A stretch of DNA of 64,000 nt from Nicotiana tabacum. Taxonomy: Eukaryota; Streptophyta; Magnoliopsida; Solanales; Solanaceae. Below the pieces are notes generated by a model. It worked only from the letters and a program-made list of their open reading frames with translations. It did no database searches and had not been told where the DNA came from. Shown piece by piece: positions 11,493-23,690 of this stretch (the first letter of the stretch is position 1; each line of letters starts with the position of its first letter). The position numbers were made by a program, and so were the translations under genes. The stretch spans positions 123,254,997-123,318,996 of the forward strand of contig NC_134097.1 of the NCBI RefSeq assembly GCF_000715075.1, in the 5' to 3' direction.

Positions 11493-12016
11493 AGATGGGA
11501 AAAAAATGGATCTGACGTTAGAGCTTATGAGAGCTTCGATACCATATTAAATATGGTAAGGAAAGCAGTGAAAGGATCATCTTATTCATGTAGTAGCCAA
11601 GCTTTAAATATACTAAAGAATAACAACCTAGAGCTAAAGTAAAAGAAATTTATGTTGCACGGACTCTCCAAAATGATTCCACACCCGTGTTAGATCCTTC
11701 AAAAATATACTATTTTTTGGAAGATCCGACACGCACCCGACAACTCTTTCGGAGAGTCCGAGCAACATAGAAGGAAACCGACTGCTAGGCGCTAGCTATA
11801 CTCTCAAACAATTAGGAGGAAGACTTGTTCAAAACAATAACTACTGCCAGAATGCTGCTAAACAATAGGAGATTTAATCAAAATCTATAACAAAAATAAG
11901 TGATAAGATAAGGATACTTAATAACCCGCGCCTTGAATCTTAGACTTAACTTGAACTTGTTTCTTGATTTTGGATGCTTTAAACTTGTATAGAAATAATT
12001 CATCAATGCTTGTAGC
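11493..12016. other. Copia leader/LTR remains and hAT target site
   Basis: Apart from the 119-bp MITE I see no gene. The left part probably belongs to the decayed Copia 5' LTR. The last eight bases, cttgtagc (12009-12016), are the left target duplication of the large hAT-like element and recur at 43871-43878. Confidence 0.5.
11651..11769. mobile_element. 119-bp hairpin MITE
   Basis: The ends TATGTTGCACGGACTCTCC and GGAGAGTCCGAGCAACATA are inverted copies differing at one base (A versus T). The middle also folds back (ccttcaaaaa ... tttttggaag). I have seen this type of repeat dispersed in Solanaceae. The target duplication is unclear. Confidence 0.75.
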
Positions 12017-12551
12017 CAGTGGCGTACGCAGAATTTATTATGAGCGGTGTCACATTTTAAAGAAGTAAACAAATGACCTTTTCACCAATGCAATACAATT
12101 TTTATCTAAATAAGTAAAACTTTAAGAATTTCTAATCAATCCCTTAGCGAAATATCGTTCGCCTTTTTTACCCTTTAAAAATAAAGTTCACACTAGACAA
12201 AATAGTAATTTAACTTATTTTTCTAATATGTAGAACTTAGTTCCTTATTTGAATTATGTATGAAGTCCTAATATTTAGGAGTTCAAAATCAATTAAGATT
12301 TTACCTTATTTAAATTATTTATAATCATTCTATATTAAGTTCTTAATAGGTAAGATTTTAACATCAACTTAAATTCTATTAATTAAATGCTTTAACCAAC
12401 TAAACTAACACATGCACGTACAATGATGGTAAGAAATATTGGGGAACATCATGAAAACTATTTGGGCTAATTGATATTTTTTACTTTAAATCTAATTTAG
12501 ATGTAAATTACCTTATATGAATTATTTGTTTATTTTAGCAACGTGACATTA
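12017..12551. mobile_element. Left arm of the hAT-like element
   Basis: AT-rich and non-coding. It contains atttaggagttcaaaatcaattaagatttta-like sequence that has a diverged counterpart near 42790 in the right arm. Confidence 0.6.
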
Positions 12552-12942
12552 CGTGGATCAAACGCCACAAATTTCTCTACAAGTTTCAGAGTTCAAGCAA
12601 CCAAGTTCAAGTTCAAGTTCAAGAACAAATCAAATATTCAAGCTTAAGAACGAAGAATAATTCAATTATTCAAGATCAAGAACGAAGTCAAATCAAATAC
12701 AAGGCGTTCAAGACCAAGGCTACTTGTTCGTGATACAATTCGTGGAAACAATCAAAGTGTTCGCTATGGTTAAATCAAATTCAAATTCAAGATCAAGCTC
12801 AAAGGCCCTTAAATTTATACTAGAAAAGTAGAATCAGAGGAATCATAGAGATTGTACACTCAAATATTCGAAATAAAATACTACGATTGTTGCGATATTT
12901 TCGGTCTTGATTTTATTTTCTCGACGCAATTTATTGTCTACA
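12552..12942 (+). repeat. Left (5') LTR of the Tat element, 5'-truncated
   Basis: Matches the last ~386 bp of the right LTR (from about 41815), with roughly 15 single-base differences and an extra gttcaa unit. The first ~515 bp of the LTR, including the TGTAG end, are missing, so the left duplication is also gone. Confidence 0.9.
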
Positions 12943-12947
12943 AATTC

Positions 12948-12965
12948 TGGCATGCCCGGTGGGAC
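12948..12965 (+). other. Primer-binding site of the Tat element
   Basis: tggcatgcccggtgggac lies five bases inside the LTR end and starts with the TGG expected from a tRNA 3' CCA. I have not assigned the cognate tRNA. Confidence 0.65.
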
Positions 12966-13018
12966 AATCTCTACCTCTCATATCAACCTTTCAATCACCA
13001 AAGTTCAAGAACATTAAA

Positions 13019-15941
13019 ATGGATTCAAAGAAAATCAACTCCGGTTCAACTTCCACCAAGGCTGCTAACTCTAGGTTCTATGCTGATGTGGAAAGCATCA
13101 TCGATGCTACCTTTGGAAGCTTTGGACCAGTTACGAGGAGCAAATCAAGCTCTTTAGGACAACAAGCACCCCAAGTGTCGTCCGCATCAACCCCTATTTT
13201 CAGATCTTCATCCTCAAAAGGAGCAAGATCTTCCACAAACGCACCTGAAGGAGGAAGCGATGTTGCTGAAAAGATCAAGAAAACTCTTGCTCTACTTGAA
13301 CTCTCCGAATCCAAGCACTCTGCTATAAAAGAAGATGATGATGCTTCAAGTGATGGATCATCCCCACTTACGCCACATAAACTAAGCCAATCAAGGATCA
13401 ATCTGTGTGAAAATCCATGCTACTCTCCATTGTCCACGACAATCATGCAAGCCATGGTGACAAACACTTCATATGTAGAGGAGCAATTGGCAAACTTGAC
13501 GGAAGCAATCACTGGCTTGACCAAATGCATGCAAAATCAAGAGTCTAGAATTGATAAGCTAACAGACAAGATGGTGCAACTCCCAGAAGTTCAAGAGATT
13601 GATCCTCCCCCAAGACAAGTAGCATCCACTAAGGCTATCCCTGTTTCATCTGAAGGGATGATTCCAATCGATTAACTGAACGAGTTCATCGAAGGAACCA
13701 TTAAGAACAAATATGAAGTTGCTGCCAAATCATCCCTTACATATGCAAAGTCGTACACTGCAAGGGTCGATATGTTGAAGATGTCTGCTGGCTATCAACC
13801 TCCAAAGTTTCAATAGTTTGATGGTAAAGGTAACCCAAAGCAACATGTTGCGCACTCCGTGGAGACATGCAACAATGCTGGGACTTATGGAGATTACCTC
13901 ATCAAGCAGTTTGTCCGCTTGCTAAAAGGAAATGCTTTTGACTGGTACATGGACCTCGAGGCTGGATCTATCGATAGCTGGGATCAACTAGAGCAAGAGT
14001 TCCTCAATCGCTTTTATAGTACGAGACGTACTGTGAGTATGATAGAACTTACAAATACTCGTCAACGAAATGGGGAACCAGTTATCGACTTTATCAATCA
14101 TTGGAGGAATGCAAGCCTCAACGGCAAAGACAGGCTTAGTGAAGCTTCAGGCATAGAGATGTGCATCCAAGGCATGCATTGGGGATTGCGCTACATCTTG
14201 CAAGGTATCAAGCCTACCACATTTGAAGAACTTGCAACTCGTGCCCATGACATGGAATTGAGCATGGCCTCAGCTGGAAATGAAAGGCTGCCCATCTATG
14301 AACCTCACAAAGGGAATAACAAGCAAGAAGTCAGGAAGTGGGGGCAAGTTCGTACTCAAGTCTGAAAGAAAATAAGCTATGAATGTCAACATGTCACCTG
14401 TGAAGTTCACGACGAAGGAGAGCAAGAAGCAGAGTATGATATCCACTTCTTTTCAAGATAAGCCAAGTGGGAAGCTGACTCTAAAAGAAATGCAAGAGAA
14501 GGAGTACCCATTTCTAAATTCTGATGTGCCAGCCATTTTTGAAGAGCTCCTCGAGTTAAATCTTATTGAGCTTCCGGATATGAAGCGACCAAATGAAGCT
14601 GGGAAAACAAATGACCAAAATTACTACAAATATCACTAACTTGTAAGCCACCCTCTGGAGAAGTGCTTTGTCTTCAAGGACAAAGTCATGGACTTGGCTC
14701 GCGAAAAGAAGATCGTGCTTGAAGATGAGAAAGCAAGCGTAAACCAAGTCTCTATCACCTTTGGTTCATTCAGTCTGGATGAATTATATGGTTTTAAAGA
14801 AAGTAAAGATGAAGAATTACTGGAGAGCGACAAAGCTGAAGCCAATCAACCTGATGATGATGAAGGTTGGACATTGGTGACTCATCGTAGGCACCACAAA
14901 AGGAGCCCACGAAAAGAATCAATAGAACAACCAACAAGGAAAATGATGGTGAAAAGACCAAAGAGATGGAATCCAGTTAAATATTTGAAGAAAGCAAAAG
15001 TGGAGGTGCACCATCCTCAAAAGCCACGACATCCAGTGACCTTGGAGGAGTTCTTACCGAGTTGGTTCCGCATGAAGATTTTCCATAAAGGCATTGATGC
15101 CTCTTGTTTCCATGCTGACAAAGGGGAAGAAAAGAGTGATGACCTACCATTGGCACCAGCTTCGAAAAAGCCCATCGAGTCCACTTCTCAAGAAGTTAAT
15201 GCTTGTGAGGAAAAGGTCACGTTCACAAATGACAATCTTTTGCTAGGTGACACTCCTCATAACCGCCCATTGTACCTGGTCGGCTATATGCGCGATGAAA
15301 GGGTAAATCGAATTTTGGTTGATGGAGGATACTCAGTGAACATTTTGCCAATCCACACTGTGAAAAAACTTGGTATTCCCATAAACGAACTCTCAGAAAG
15401 TCATGTGATGATCCAATGATTCAACCAAGGGGGCAAAGAGCCATAGGCACGATCAAGCTGGAAATCACCATTAAAGATATGCAATCAAGTGCATGGCTAC
15501 ATGTGATCGATGCAAAGACTTCATACAACATCTTTCTTGGAAGGCCTTGGATACATGAGAACAAAGTGGTTCCATCTACCTACCACCAATGTTTGAAATA
15601 CTATGAGGGTGAAGTCGAGAAGAAGATAGTTATTGATGATGAGCCATTCACCGAGGCTGAGTCACACTTCGCTGATGCAAAGTTCTACTTGAAGAACCAC
15701 ATTGTGAAGGAGCTAAAAGTTGATGGTGGCATGAAAAGCAAGAATGACGAGCCCATAACTAAAAGAGCTGAGGTAACTATTGGTAAAGCCAAAGCTGTTA
15801 CTGAGGAGGTACACGCCAACGTGAATAAATCTTATAAAAGGGGTATTGCCTCTTATGGCAAGAAAGTAAGTCGTGCGCTCCAATATGTCCCTAAAAGGAA
15901 TAAAGATGAAGGTGAATCATCTAATCTCCAAGATAACATAC
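13019..15941 (+). pseudogene. Tat/Ogre gag and aspartic protease, broken
   Basis: ATG at 13019 (MDSKKINSGS) starts a gag of Tat type: a Ser/Thr-rich N-terminal part, a short coiled region near 13480-13600, then the retrotransposon gag core at 13859-14365 ([23 protein letters not shown]). The frame has stops at 13673-13675 (TAA) and 13814-13816 (TAG), shifts after 14365, stops again at 14637-14639 and shifts once more at 15416-15419. The region 14688-15419 includes basic, RNA-binding-like sequence and the protease motif RILVDGGYSVNILP near 15310; DGG holds the catalytic Asp, and Tyr replaces the usual Ser. The last part is cut at 15941 by insertion of the 16.2-kb element and continues at 32141. 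Confidence 0.88.
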
Positions 15942-18900
15942 TGTAAGCACGTGATTTTTGCCCAATATGAGAATTACTCCCAAAAATCCAAAAATAAAAT
16001 GATTTATCTTTGGTGTGCAATTTTGTGATATTTTGTGATATTTTGAATAATTATTTGTATTTTTCTGTGCGTGTTTATTTGCTAAATTAATAAAAAAATA
16101 CAAAAATATGTCGCATTTTGCATGTAGGATTTAATTCTACAATTGTTAGTAATTAAATTTGTTTTACAAAAATTAAAAATTACAAAAATAGGCATCGTTT
16201 GCATTTTTAGCATTTAATGTCCAAATATACAATTTTATGCTTAATTATTACTTAATTGTGCGTTAATTGTTATTGGGAGTTAATTTGCGCTTTTATAACT
16301 TAATTTAATTCTTAATAATAGTTTAAGTATTTTTATAAATTAGTTTTAGAAGAAATAAAAGAAGAAAAGAGAGCGAAAATATAAAGAAAGTCGGAATTAG
16401 GCCTCTTCTTCAATTTCAAGCCACAGGCCCAAAAATGGCCCAATCTTCCCTACGACCCAGTCCATTTCGAACTGGGTCGACCCAGTCCATAACCCAAAAG
16501 ACCCAAACCCATTTTGTCTTACATTTTACAAAAAACAAAACAAAACAAAACAAAATGAAGAAAACCCTAAAAATTGCAAAATCATCCGCCACCCTCCTAT
16601 CTTCTTCTTCTTCCTCAAGTTCCAAGTTGCCCTCCCATGTCCGCCCGTCGACCACCCTTCGTCCAACAGTTGACGCAGCAACGAAGCTGCTCTCCGACCA
16701 CCCATGACTACATCGTCTTCATCTCCTTCTTCTTCGTCCGAATTCCCTAGCCCTATCCGCCATTGACGAGGCTCGTCGAGCTCAAGCTTGAGATCGACGT
16801 CCATGGCTGACCATGCTGCTTCTTTTCCTCCTTCCGAGCACGTCGAGATGCTGTTGTGGTTGCTTAGATCTTTTCCGTCCAAACACCACCTCCGAACGAC
16901 TCCAGCCACGCCGGAACAACACAAAACGAACCAAGATGTCATGGTTGTCCGCTCACGCATCTGCTACTGCTACTAAGCAGCTGCTAGTGCTTCCCGTCGT
17001 CCTCCTCGATGGACTGCTGCTTCCATGGTTGTCGTTGATGCTGCTATCACTGCTTGGACGCCGCTGCTAGTTCGTCGCCGCTGCTGGGTCGTCGCCGCTG
17101 CTGCTTTGTCGCGGCAGTGGCTTCAGCTGCCCCCGACGCTGCCGCCTCACCTTCGTCCTCTTCACTTCGGCCTCGCGTACACGGATGAGTTTTGGTCGAT
17201 GTCATTCGTCGTTGGTTAGTCATTCGTTGTTTCAATCCGGTTAGTAGTTTTTGAATTTTATTTTGTCCGTATTTTGCTTTGATATTTTTCGAATCTAAAA
17301 TCGGCGAATGTTTGTTTTATTCATGTCTATAGTTAGATATTTGATTTTTGGTTTTGTTCATGTTCATGTTGTTTGTTAAATTAATTTTCAGATTTCAAAA
17401 TAGAAGTTTAATTAGTTGTTTTCATATTCATTTCATGTTTGTATTATTGTTTAAATGAATATTTGTTAGTTTGATGTTTGTTAGATTCAAATTGAAATTT
17501 AATTAACTATTTCTTCAATTTGTTTCATGTGTTTATGTATTGTTAGAAATTGTTAATATTGTTAAGTTCAAGTTTAAGTTCATAATTGTTTCTTCGTCGA
17601 TCTTGTTATTTGTTTAAAGAATTTAGTTGTGTTAAAGGAATATATTGTTTTAATCGTTTAATCCGTCATGTTTGTTGTGTTAAAATAGATTCATTCATGT
17701 TCATACTTTGTTTGGATGATCTTGAATCCGAATTTTGTATAGTTTGATTTCTTGTTTACCATTTATGATTATTGCTTGAATTGTTCTCATAATCTTGTTT
17801 AAAGTTTAATATAAGAATTGTTTGTTGTAATGTTGTTAGAGTTGATTTTAAGTTCAATATGATTGAAGTTAGAAATCTAAATATACTTGTTTGTTGTTGT
17901 TGTTAAATCCGAAAATAGGTTTGTTGTTGCTAAAAATATTGTTCAATCAAAATTTAGTTGTTCTTGGTTGTTCAATTTGTGTTCATATGATTTGTGGTTG
18001 AAATCATGTTCATGTGATTTGTTATTGAAATGTTGAAGAAATCATGTTCATGAAATTTGTTGTTTGAACATTGTTAGAAATTAACCATATTGCCTATATT
18101 TTGGTTAAGTTTGATTAATTGATGTGTTATAGCTGATGGGTAGTTTGGTAATTTGTAGTACGTTCAGGGGTAGTTTGGTAATTTTCAGTAAGGTCGGAGG
18201 GGTAGTTTAGGAATTGTACATTTTATAATTGTTTATATGAAGCATGGGGGATAAAATAAAATGGGGTGGTTTGTGATATGGTTATTTAATATAAAGGGGG
18301 GACAAGATTTAATTTAAAGGGGGAATCTTGCATTATTTTATGTTAGGCATGGGGGACAAAATGAAATGGAGTGGTGTGATATGTTTATTTAATGTAATGG
18401 GGATGAGTGGGAAGATAATGGGTTGGGTAGAGAAAAAGTATTGATTTTAATTAATTGAAAGGTTTATGGGATGAGTTATAAGATGAAGTCTTGAACACAA
18501 GACAAGAACAGAAATAGAGAGAGATACGAAAAAAATACACACACAGATAGAGAGAAAAAACGGACAGAGAATAGAAGAGAGAAAAATTCCGAAAAATATT
18601 TAAGCTTTCAAAATAAAAATAAAACTAAAAAAAATCTACTGCTTTCTTTCTTTGTTTGAAATTAGTATTAATGGTTGTTGTTTCATTAAAAGCTTAAAGC
18701 TTTTGTTTTTGGGATTACTACTCCACCGGTCTGTTACTGGGTTGTTACTGTTGCTGGGCAGTTGTTGCTATTGTACTGTTATTATTGCTGCTGATTCTCA
18801 TCATCATTTTCTTTTGCTTCCAATATCAGGTACATATCTGTAAATTCATGTCATGAAAAGCTTCAACATGGCAAGTAAATGAAGTTTGGAATTATAAGGA

Positions 18901-20484
18901 TGTCTTCTACTCATTTAAATTTTATTAGTTTAAGTTTCAGTTTTGTTTTAATTGGTTAGTATAGTATTATACTTGACATGATAAACTGTTAACTAATTAA
19001 CCTTCTGGAGTAGTAAATTCCACGATAATCTTATATGTTTTGAGGACTAGTGATGACATTTACTGTTTGAATTGATAGGGAACATTGCAGAAAATTGGCC
19101 ATTAATTAAATCTTGTGATATTGTTAGCTAAGTAAAGAATAGTACGGAAATACCCAGAAATTACATTACTAGCTTATTTTGTCAAATATCTAATTTTGTT
19201 TAAGGCTAGATGATGTCGTCTTATTAAATCAATTGGTAGATTAATTCTCTTTATTAATAACAAATGGCGTAGTTAAATCAACTCATTTCTTTTAATGTAT
19301 GAAATAATGTCGATGATTTTTTTTACAAAATATAGAGTTAGTGTTTGCAAATATTCGCATAGGCAGAGAATAAGAATTGGTTTATTTATCTCAAACTCAA
19401 TCTTCGTAATCAAAAATCAACTAAATAATTATAACTTTGGACTAAAACAAATACATGAGAAGGACATGGGATTTATAAACAAATCGTGGCATTTTATGTA
19501 AAAGATATATAGAAGAAGAGTTCGCCTTAAATGAAACAATGAAGATTCTGCAGAAACTATTAATTTGTTTATCATTTTAAGTTCTTTCCCAATTTTATAC
19601 ACCATTCGATTTATGGACATCCAAATGTTGTATCCACAAAAAATGTTAGTTTTAGATACATATTGTCCGTTTTCTTCTTCACGCCATTAATTCTTTAAAA
19701 TTTGAGATATATGATTCATATGTGTAAAATAAGGCTCGCGGTCAACACGTAATAACAATTTGTAGAGAACCTTATCAAGAATATTTTTGTGATTAGGGAT
19801 ACGTTCGCGTAACCTGATTATATTTCTAAAAGCAATTCGGATTATGCGTTCGCGCAACTTCGATCGAATATTTAATAAAAGGGATTCCTCGGAGAATATC
19901 ATTATTAATTTCATAAAACCCCGAGATGTGAGGTTCACTACTTAATTATACAAAAAGGGCGAATGTTTTTGATTTTATTTAAGCACAATTTCGAAAATAA
20001 TTGTTTTAATAAATATATTATCTATATTATCGTGTACACGTGCGCGTGACACAACTCCGCATGTTTTTAAAAAAATATAATTTATAACACGAATATACGT
20101 ACGCGTGATTCGATTCAAAGAAGGGTCTTTAAATATAAATAGAAGCGGTAACAATAAAATCATGCAATAAAAATGTATTTTACAAATCAAAATAATCAAG
20201 CCGAATATAACAGTTGAGCGACCGTGCTAGAACCACGGAACTCGGGAATGCCTAACACCTTCTCCCGGGTTAACAGAATTCCTTATCCGGATTTCTGGTG
20301 CGCAGACTGTTAAATAGACAGAGTCATATTCTCCTCGATTCAGGGATTAAAACCGGTGACTTGGGACGCCATAAAATTCCCAGGTGGCGACTCTGAAACG
20401 AACAAACAAATCCCGTTTCGACTGTCCTTTAATTGGAGAAAACTCCCTTGCACCCTCGCGGGGGTGGAAAAAGGAGGTGCGACA
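15942..20484 (+). repeat. 5' LTR (4.54 kb) of the non-coding element
   Basis: AT-rich ends with a GC- and CT-rich block at about 16390-17200. That block contains a short ATG frame (16435) repeated in the other LTR. Gypsy-like ends TG...CA. A 10-11-bp unit near 16022 (ttttgtgatat) occurs once more here than in the 3' LTR. Confidence 0.95.
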
Positions 20485-20488
20485 GCTC

Positions 20489-20507
20489 TGGCGACTCTGC
20501 TGGGGAC
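20489..20507 (+). other. Primer-binding site of the LARD-like element
   Basis: tggcgactctgctggggac, four bases after the 5' LTR end. Same position and TGG start as in gypsy elements. Confidence 0.85.
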
Positions 20508-21520
20508 TAACACCCAGAACCACTGGTTCAGGGTTTAAGAATTCGAGCTTAAAATAACTGTTATAGTTGGCTTTATTTATTATCTGATTTTTTTTATATA
20601 TGCCCAATGTGCTAAATGACACTTTTAACGCTTTAATATTATTTGAATTATGAATATATACAACTGCTACGAAACCCCCTTCTTTCTGAGTCTTCTAAAT
20701 TTATGGTGCACACGTGCGCGTGGCCCACCTTTCTGTTAAAGTCATACCAAATAAGACGAAGTTGGGACAAGTAACTAGGCCGGGTAGACTTTCGTGCTCC
20801 CGGTACGTTGCCCCCGCTTCGGCTCAAACTGTCTGTTTGGGTAAGCCAGGGCTAGATCAATATGCCTCAGGTTTTTTCACTTAGAATAACTCAGCTTCAT
20901 GCCGGATCCCTAGTAGGAGCGATTGTTTGCATCACGTGCATTTGACTTTGGAGACTCAACACAGGGGTTGGGTCTGTCTAGGACAGGTGTACCAAAAAAA
21001 ATGACCATCCTGATGCATCTTACTTGCTGCTACTTGCGCATTTATTTGATCCGGATTTGTGTGTTGACTGACTTTTGAATATCATGAATAATATTTTAAA
21101 ATTGAAAAAAAAGAAATAGCGGTTAGGGAATTGACTGTTTATTTTTGAAAAAAAAAATAATGCCCAAATACTGTCAAAACTCTGCCGAAATTTTGAGAAA
21201 ATGAAAAAAAATGTTTTATTAGTTTGTTTTATTAAAACCAAAGAAAAAATAGAAAGAAAAAAAAATCGTTGTTCTGTCTTATTTTTCAAAAAAATAATAA
21301 AATATATATATATAAAGATATATAAAAAATATATAAAAAGGAAAATAGTTTGTCTTCCCCTGAAAATGACAATGAAAAAGAGTCTTACTTTTAAAATAGT
21401 TTTTTTTTATTCGTTTCTGAAAAATTCAAAATAAGAAAATGAATATAGTCGTGCTTTGAAAGTGGTTTTGTTATTTTTTGCTGAAAAAAAAATCCTGTTT
21501 TAAAATAGTTCGGTTAATGG

Positions 21521-21590
21521 CCCGAACTACGCGGGTTTGATTCTCACCGGATGTGAGATACGTAGGCAACCCTCATCGGGTCCAACCCCC
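21521..21590 (+). ncRNA. Structured motif copy 1
   Basis: P1: CTACG 21527-21531 pairs with CGTAG 21561-21565. P2: TCTCAC 21542-21547 with GTGAGA 21553-21558. P3: ACCC 21569-21572 with GGGT 21578-21581. Pseudoknot-like pairing: GGGTT 21533-21537 with AACCC 21584-21588. The conserved words GAACTACG, TGATTC and ATACGTAGGCA are present. Function unknown. Confidence 0.7.
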
Positions 21591-22353
21591 ATTTTTGCTA
21601 AAATAGCCAAAAACCAATAAATAAATAAAAAACATGTCAAAATTTTAATTTTTTTCATAAATAAGTCGGGCAGTGTCCAGCCTCCACTTTTTGCTAAAAC
21701 AAAATAACCAAAAAAAAATATGTCAAATTTTAGTTTTGTCATAAAGAAGTCGGGTGACGTTGTTTTATCAAGACATAGCCGAATGTTCCCGAAAGGGACG
21801 CTGGAAGGCTGACTTTGCATAAACAGCCACCTTTGGGTCATTTTTTAAAATTTGGTTCAGTTGACCCACACAGCCTTAAAAAATCTTCGTCCCCGAGGCG
21901 CTGAAGGGCCGTGTTGCACCACCTGGTTTTTATTTTAATTTGAAAAAAAAAACAAAGAGCCAACGGTCAGGTGAATTTTTTTTTAGTAAAAAATAAGCCG
22001 AGCTAGCTTCGACAGTGTCTTAAACCGTTCTTGCCGAAATAGCCTTAGAGTATCTTTCAGTTGTCGAAAGGCTATTTTCGTAAAAGAATGGACAAGTTTT
22101 TAAAGTGTCATAAAATAATCCTCTCCGGCCTCAAAATTTGGAAGGGGCCACATTTGCAAAAATAGCCGTTTGATTGCATTTGTCAAACGGGGAAAGGAAG
22201 CTGGCCGTTTGTTTTTGAGTTTGTAAATCTTTTGATTAAAATATGTGGGTTGTTTGATTTTCGAGTTTGTAGGTCATCTTCAAACCATTGAAACCCAGTT
22301 TATTTTAATATGAAAATTGAAAAAAAATGATTAGTATTGTTCATCTTTTATTG

Positions 22354-22426
22354 GTCCGAACTACGCAAGGTCTGATTCATGCGGGGTCATGATACGTAGG
22401 CAATCTCCATAAGATTCGACCACAAC
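22354..22426 (+). ncRNA. Structured motif copy 2
   Basis: P1: CTACG 22361-22365 with CGTAG 22395-22399. P2: TCATG 22377-22381 with CATGA 22388-22392. P3: AATCT 22402-22406 with AGATT 22412-22416. Pseudoknot: GGTC 22369-22372 with GACC 22418-22421. The pairing sequences differ from copy 1 but remain complementary. Confidence 0.7.
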
Positions 22427-23628
22427 AAAAAAAAATGAAAAAAAAAAATGAAAAAGAAAAAATGGAAAAAAAATCGAAAAAAAAGGAAAGAAAATGAAAA
22501 AAAAAAGATGTTGTTAATAATGGGGACCAACTGAGTCCATTCTAACCTGTTTTGTTTTGAATCGCAAAGAAAGAAGGTGGTTGGTTTGTGGTAAGCCGGA
22601 AATACAAGACCCAGAAGCACACTTTGCCGGGATCAGGCATGATAACAGAAGCACTCGAATCCTATTGGGACTTGTTGACTAAGGTTGATGATATCGAAGT
22701 TGGAAATGGGCTGGACAATACTGATGCAAAGCTCAGTGGCTAAAGATGTCAATTTCGATAAAGTGTGAGGACGCTCCGTTCCTTGGTTAGCAAAAGAGAA
22801 GCTTGTGGTGGCTTATTTTGTTGTCATTTCTGTTGTCCGGATTATTCTTAGGGTTGTAATCCGAATATTGTCTTGTGTCAAACCTTCTTATCTTTCCAGT
22901 TTGTCATATCAGTTTGTTTAAGTTTTGTCGAGGTTGTGTTAGGATTTTATTCTGGTTGTTTTGTTTGTTTTATTATTCAAACCATTTCACCGGTAGTCTA
23001 ATACAAAAGCCGGTCTTTTATTGTTTCCAGTCATCTTTTGTTTTTCTTTTGTTCAATGCCGATTCTAGGGACATGACATGCGCACACAGTTTGGGCCTAG
23101 TCTTAAAAGTTAATTATAAAACTCCGGAAAGGTGATCAGACCATTTAAAGGAAATAAGAACGGTGTGAGATTATTTGAAGCCCGAGTCAGGTGGAATTAG
23201 GGCAAGTAAAACACAAAGAAAACCGTTAAATGCAAGATTCGCCGAATTGGCATGAGGGTCGTTCATGAGAGTGAGAGTGTCGCCCAGCAGTGCTTTAGAA
23301 ATGACAAATGAAAAAGCAAGTGTTTAACATAATTGTCAAGTCCAGCACCATCGGAAGAGACTATAAATCTATGTTCAATTGTGTTGTTTGCACTTGGCAT
23401 GTTTTGAAGACTGGAATGACGAAGGCATTTTATTGTGCTACCTAAACACTTTATCCTTCGTTACCCCTTTTGAGCCTTATTTATTTTCTTTCATACCCCT
23501 CGTTCGGAATCAATAGCAACGACTAGGAAATACGAGCCTGGAAGGTAAAGAAAAATCAAAAAAAAAAACGAAAAAGAAAAAGAAAAATCAAAAAAAAAAA
23601 AAGAAAGTCAAATGAAAAAAGAGTAATT

Positions 23629-23690
23629 GGGAACTACGTTTGACCTGATTCCTCAAAGAGGATACGTAGGCGCTTCACGGCTCGGTCATA
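23629..23690 (+). ncRNA. Structured motif copy 3
   Basis: P1: CTACG 23634-23638 with CGTAG 23665-23669. P2: TCCTC 23650-23654 with GAGGA 23658-23662. Pseudoknot: GACC 23642-23645 with GGTC 23684-23687. The P3 hairpin is not convincing in this copy. Confidence 0.65.

Noticed and set aside
16435..16707. 90-codon frame repeated in both LARD LTRs (also at 28067)
   Set aside because: It is present twice only because the LTR is duplicated. It is CT/Ser-rich low complexity, has an in-register insertion in the second copy and no recognised domain.
21020..21434. ORFs rich in Phe/Lys in the LARD interior
   Set aside because: Produced by poly-A/T runs; no gag-pol similarity and no conservation signal.
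21521..21590. Hammerhead or twister ribozyme as identity of the structured motif
   Set aside because: The hammerhead core CUGANGA...GAAA is absent in this arrangement, and the conserved twister loop nucleotides are not recognisable. Left as an unassigned fold.
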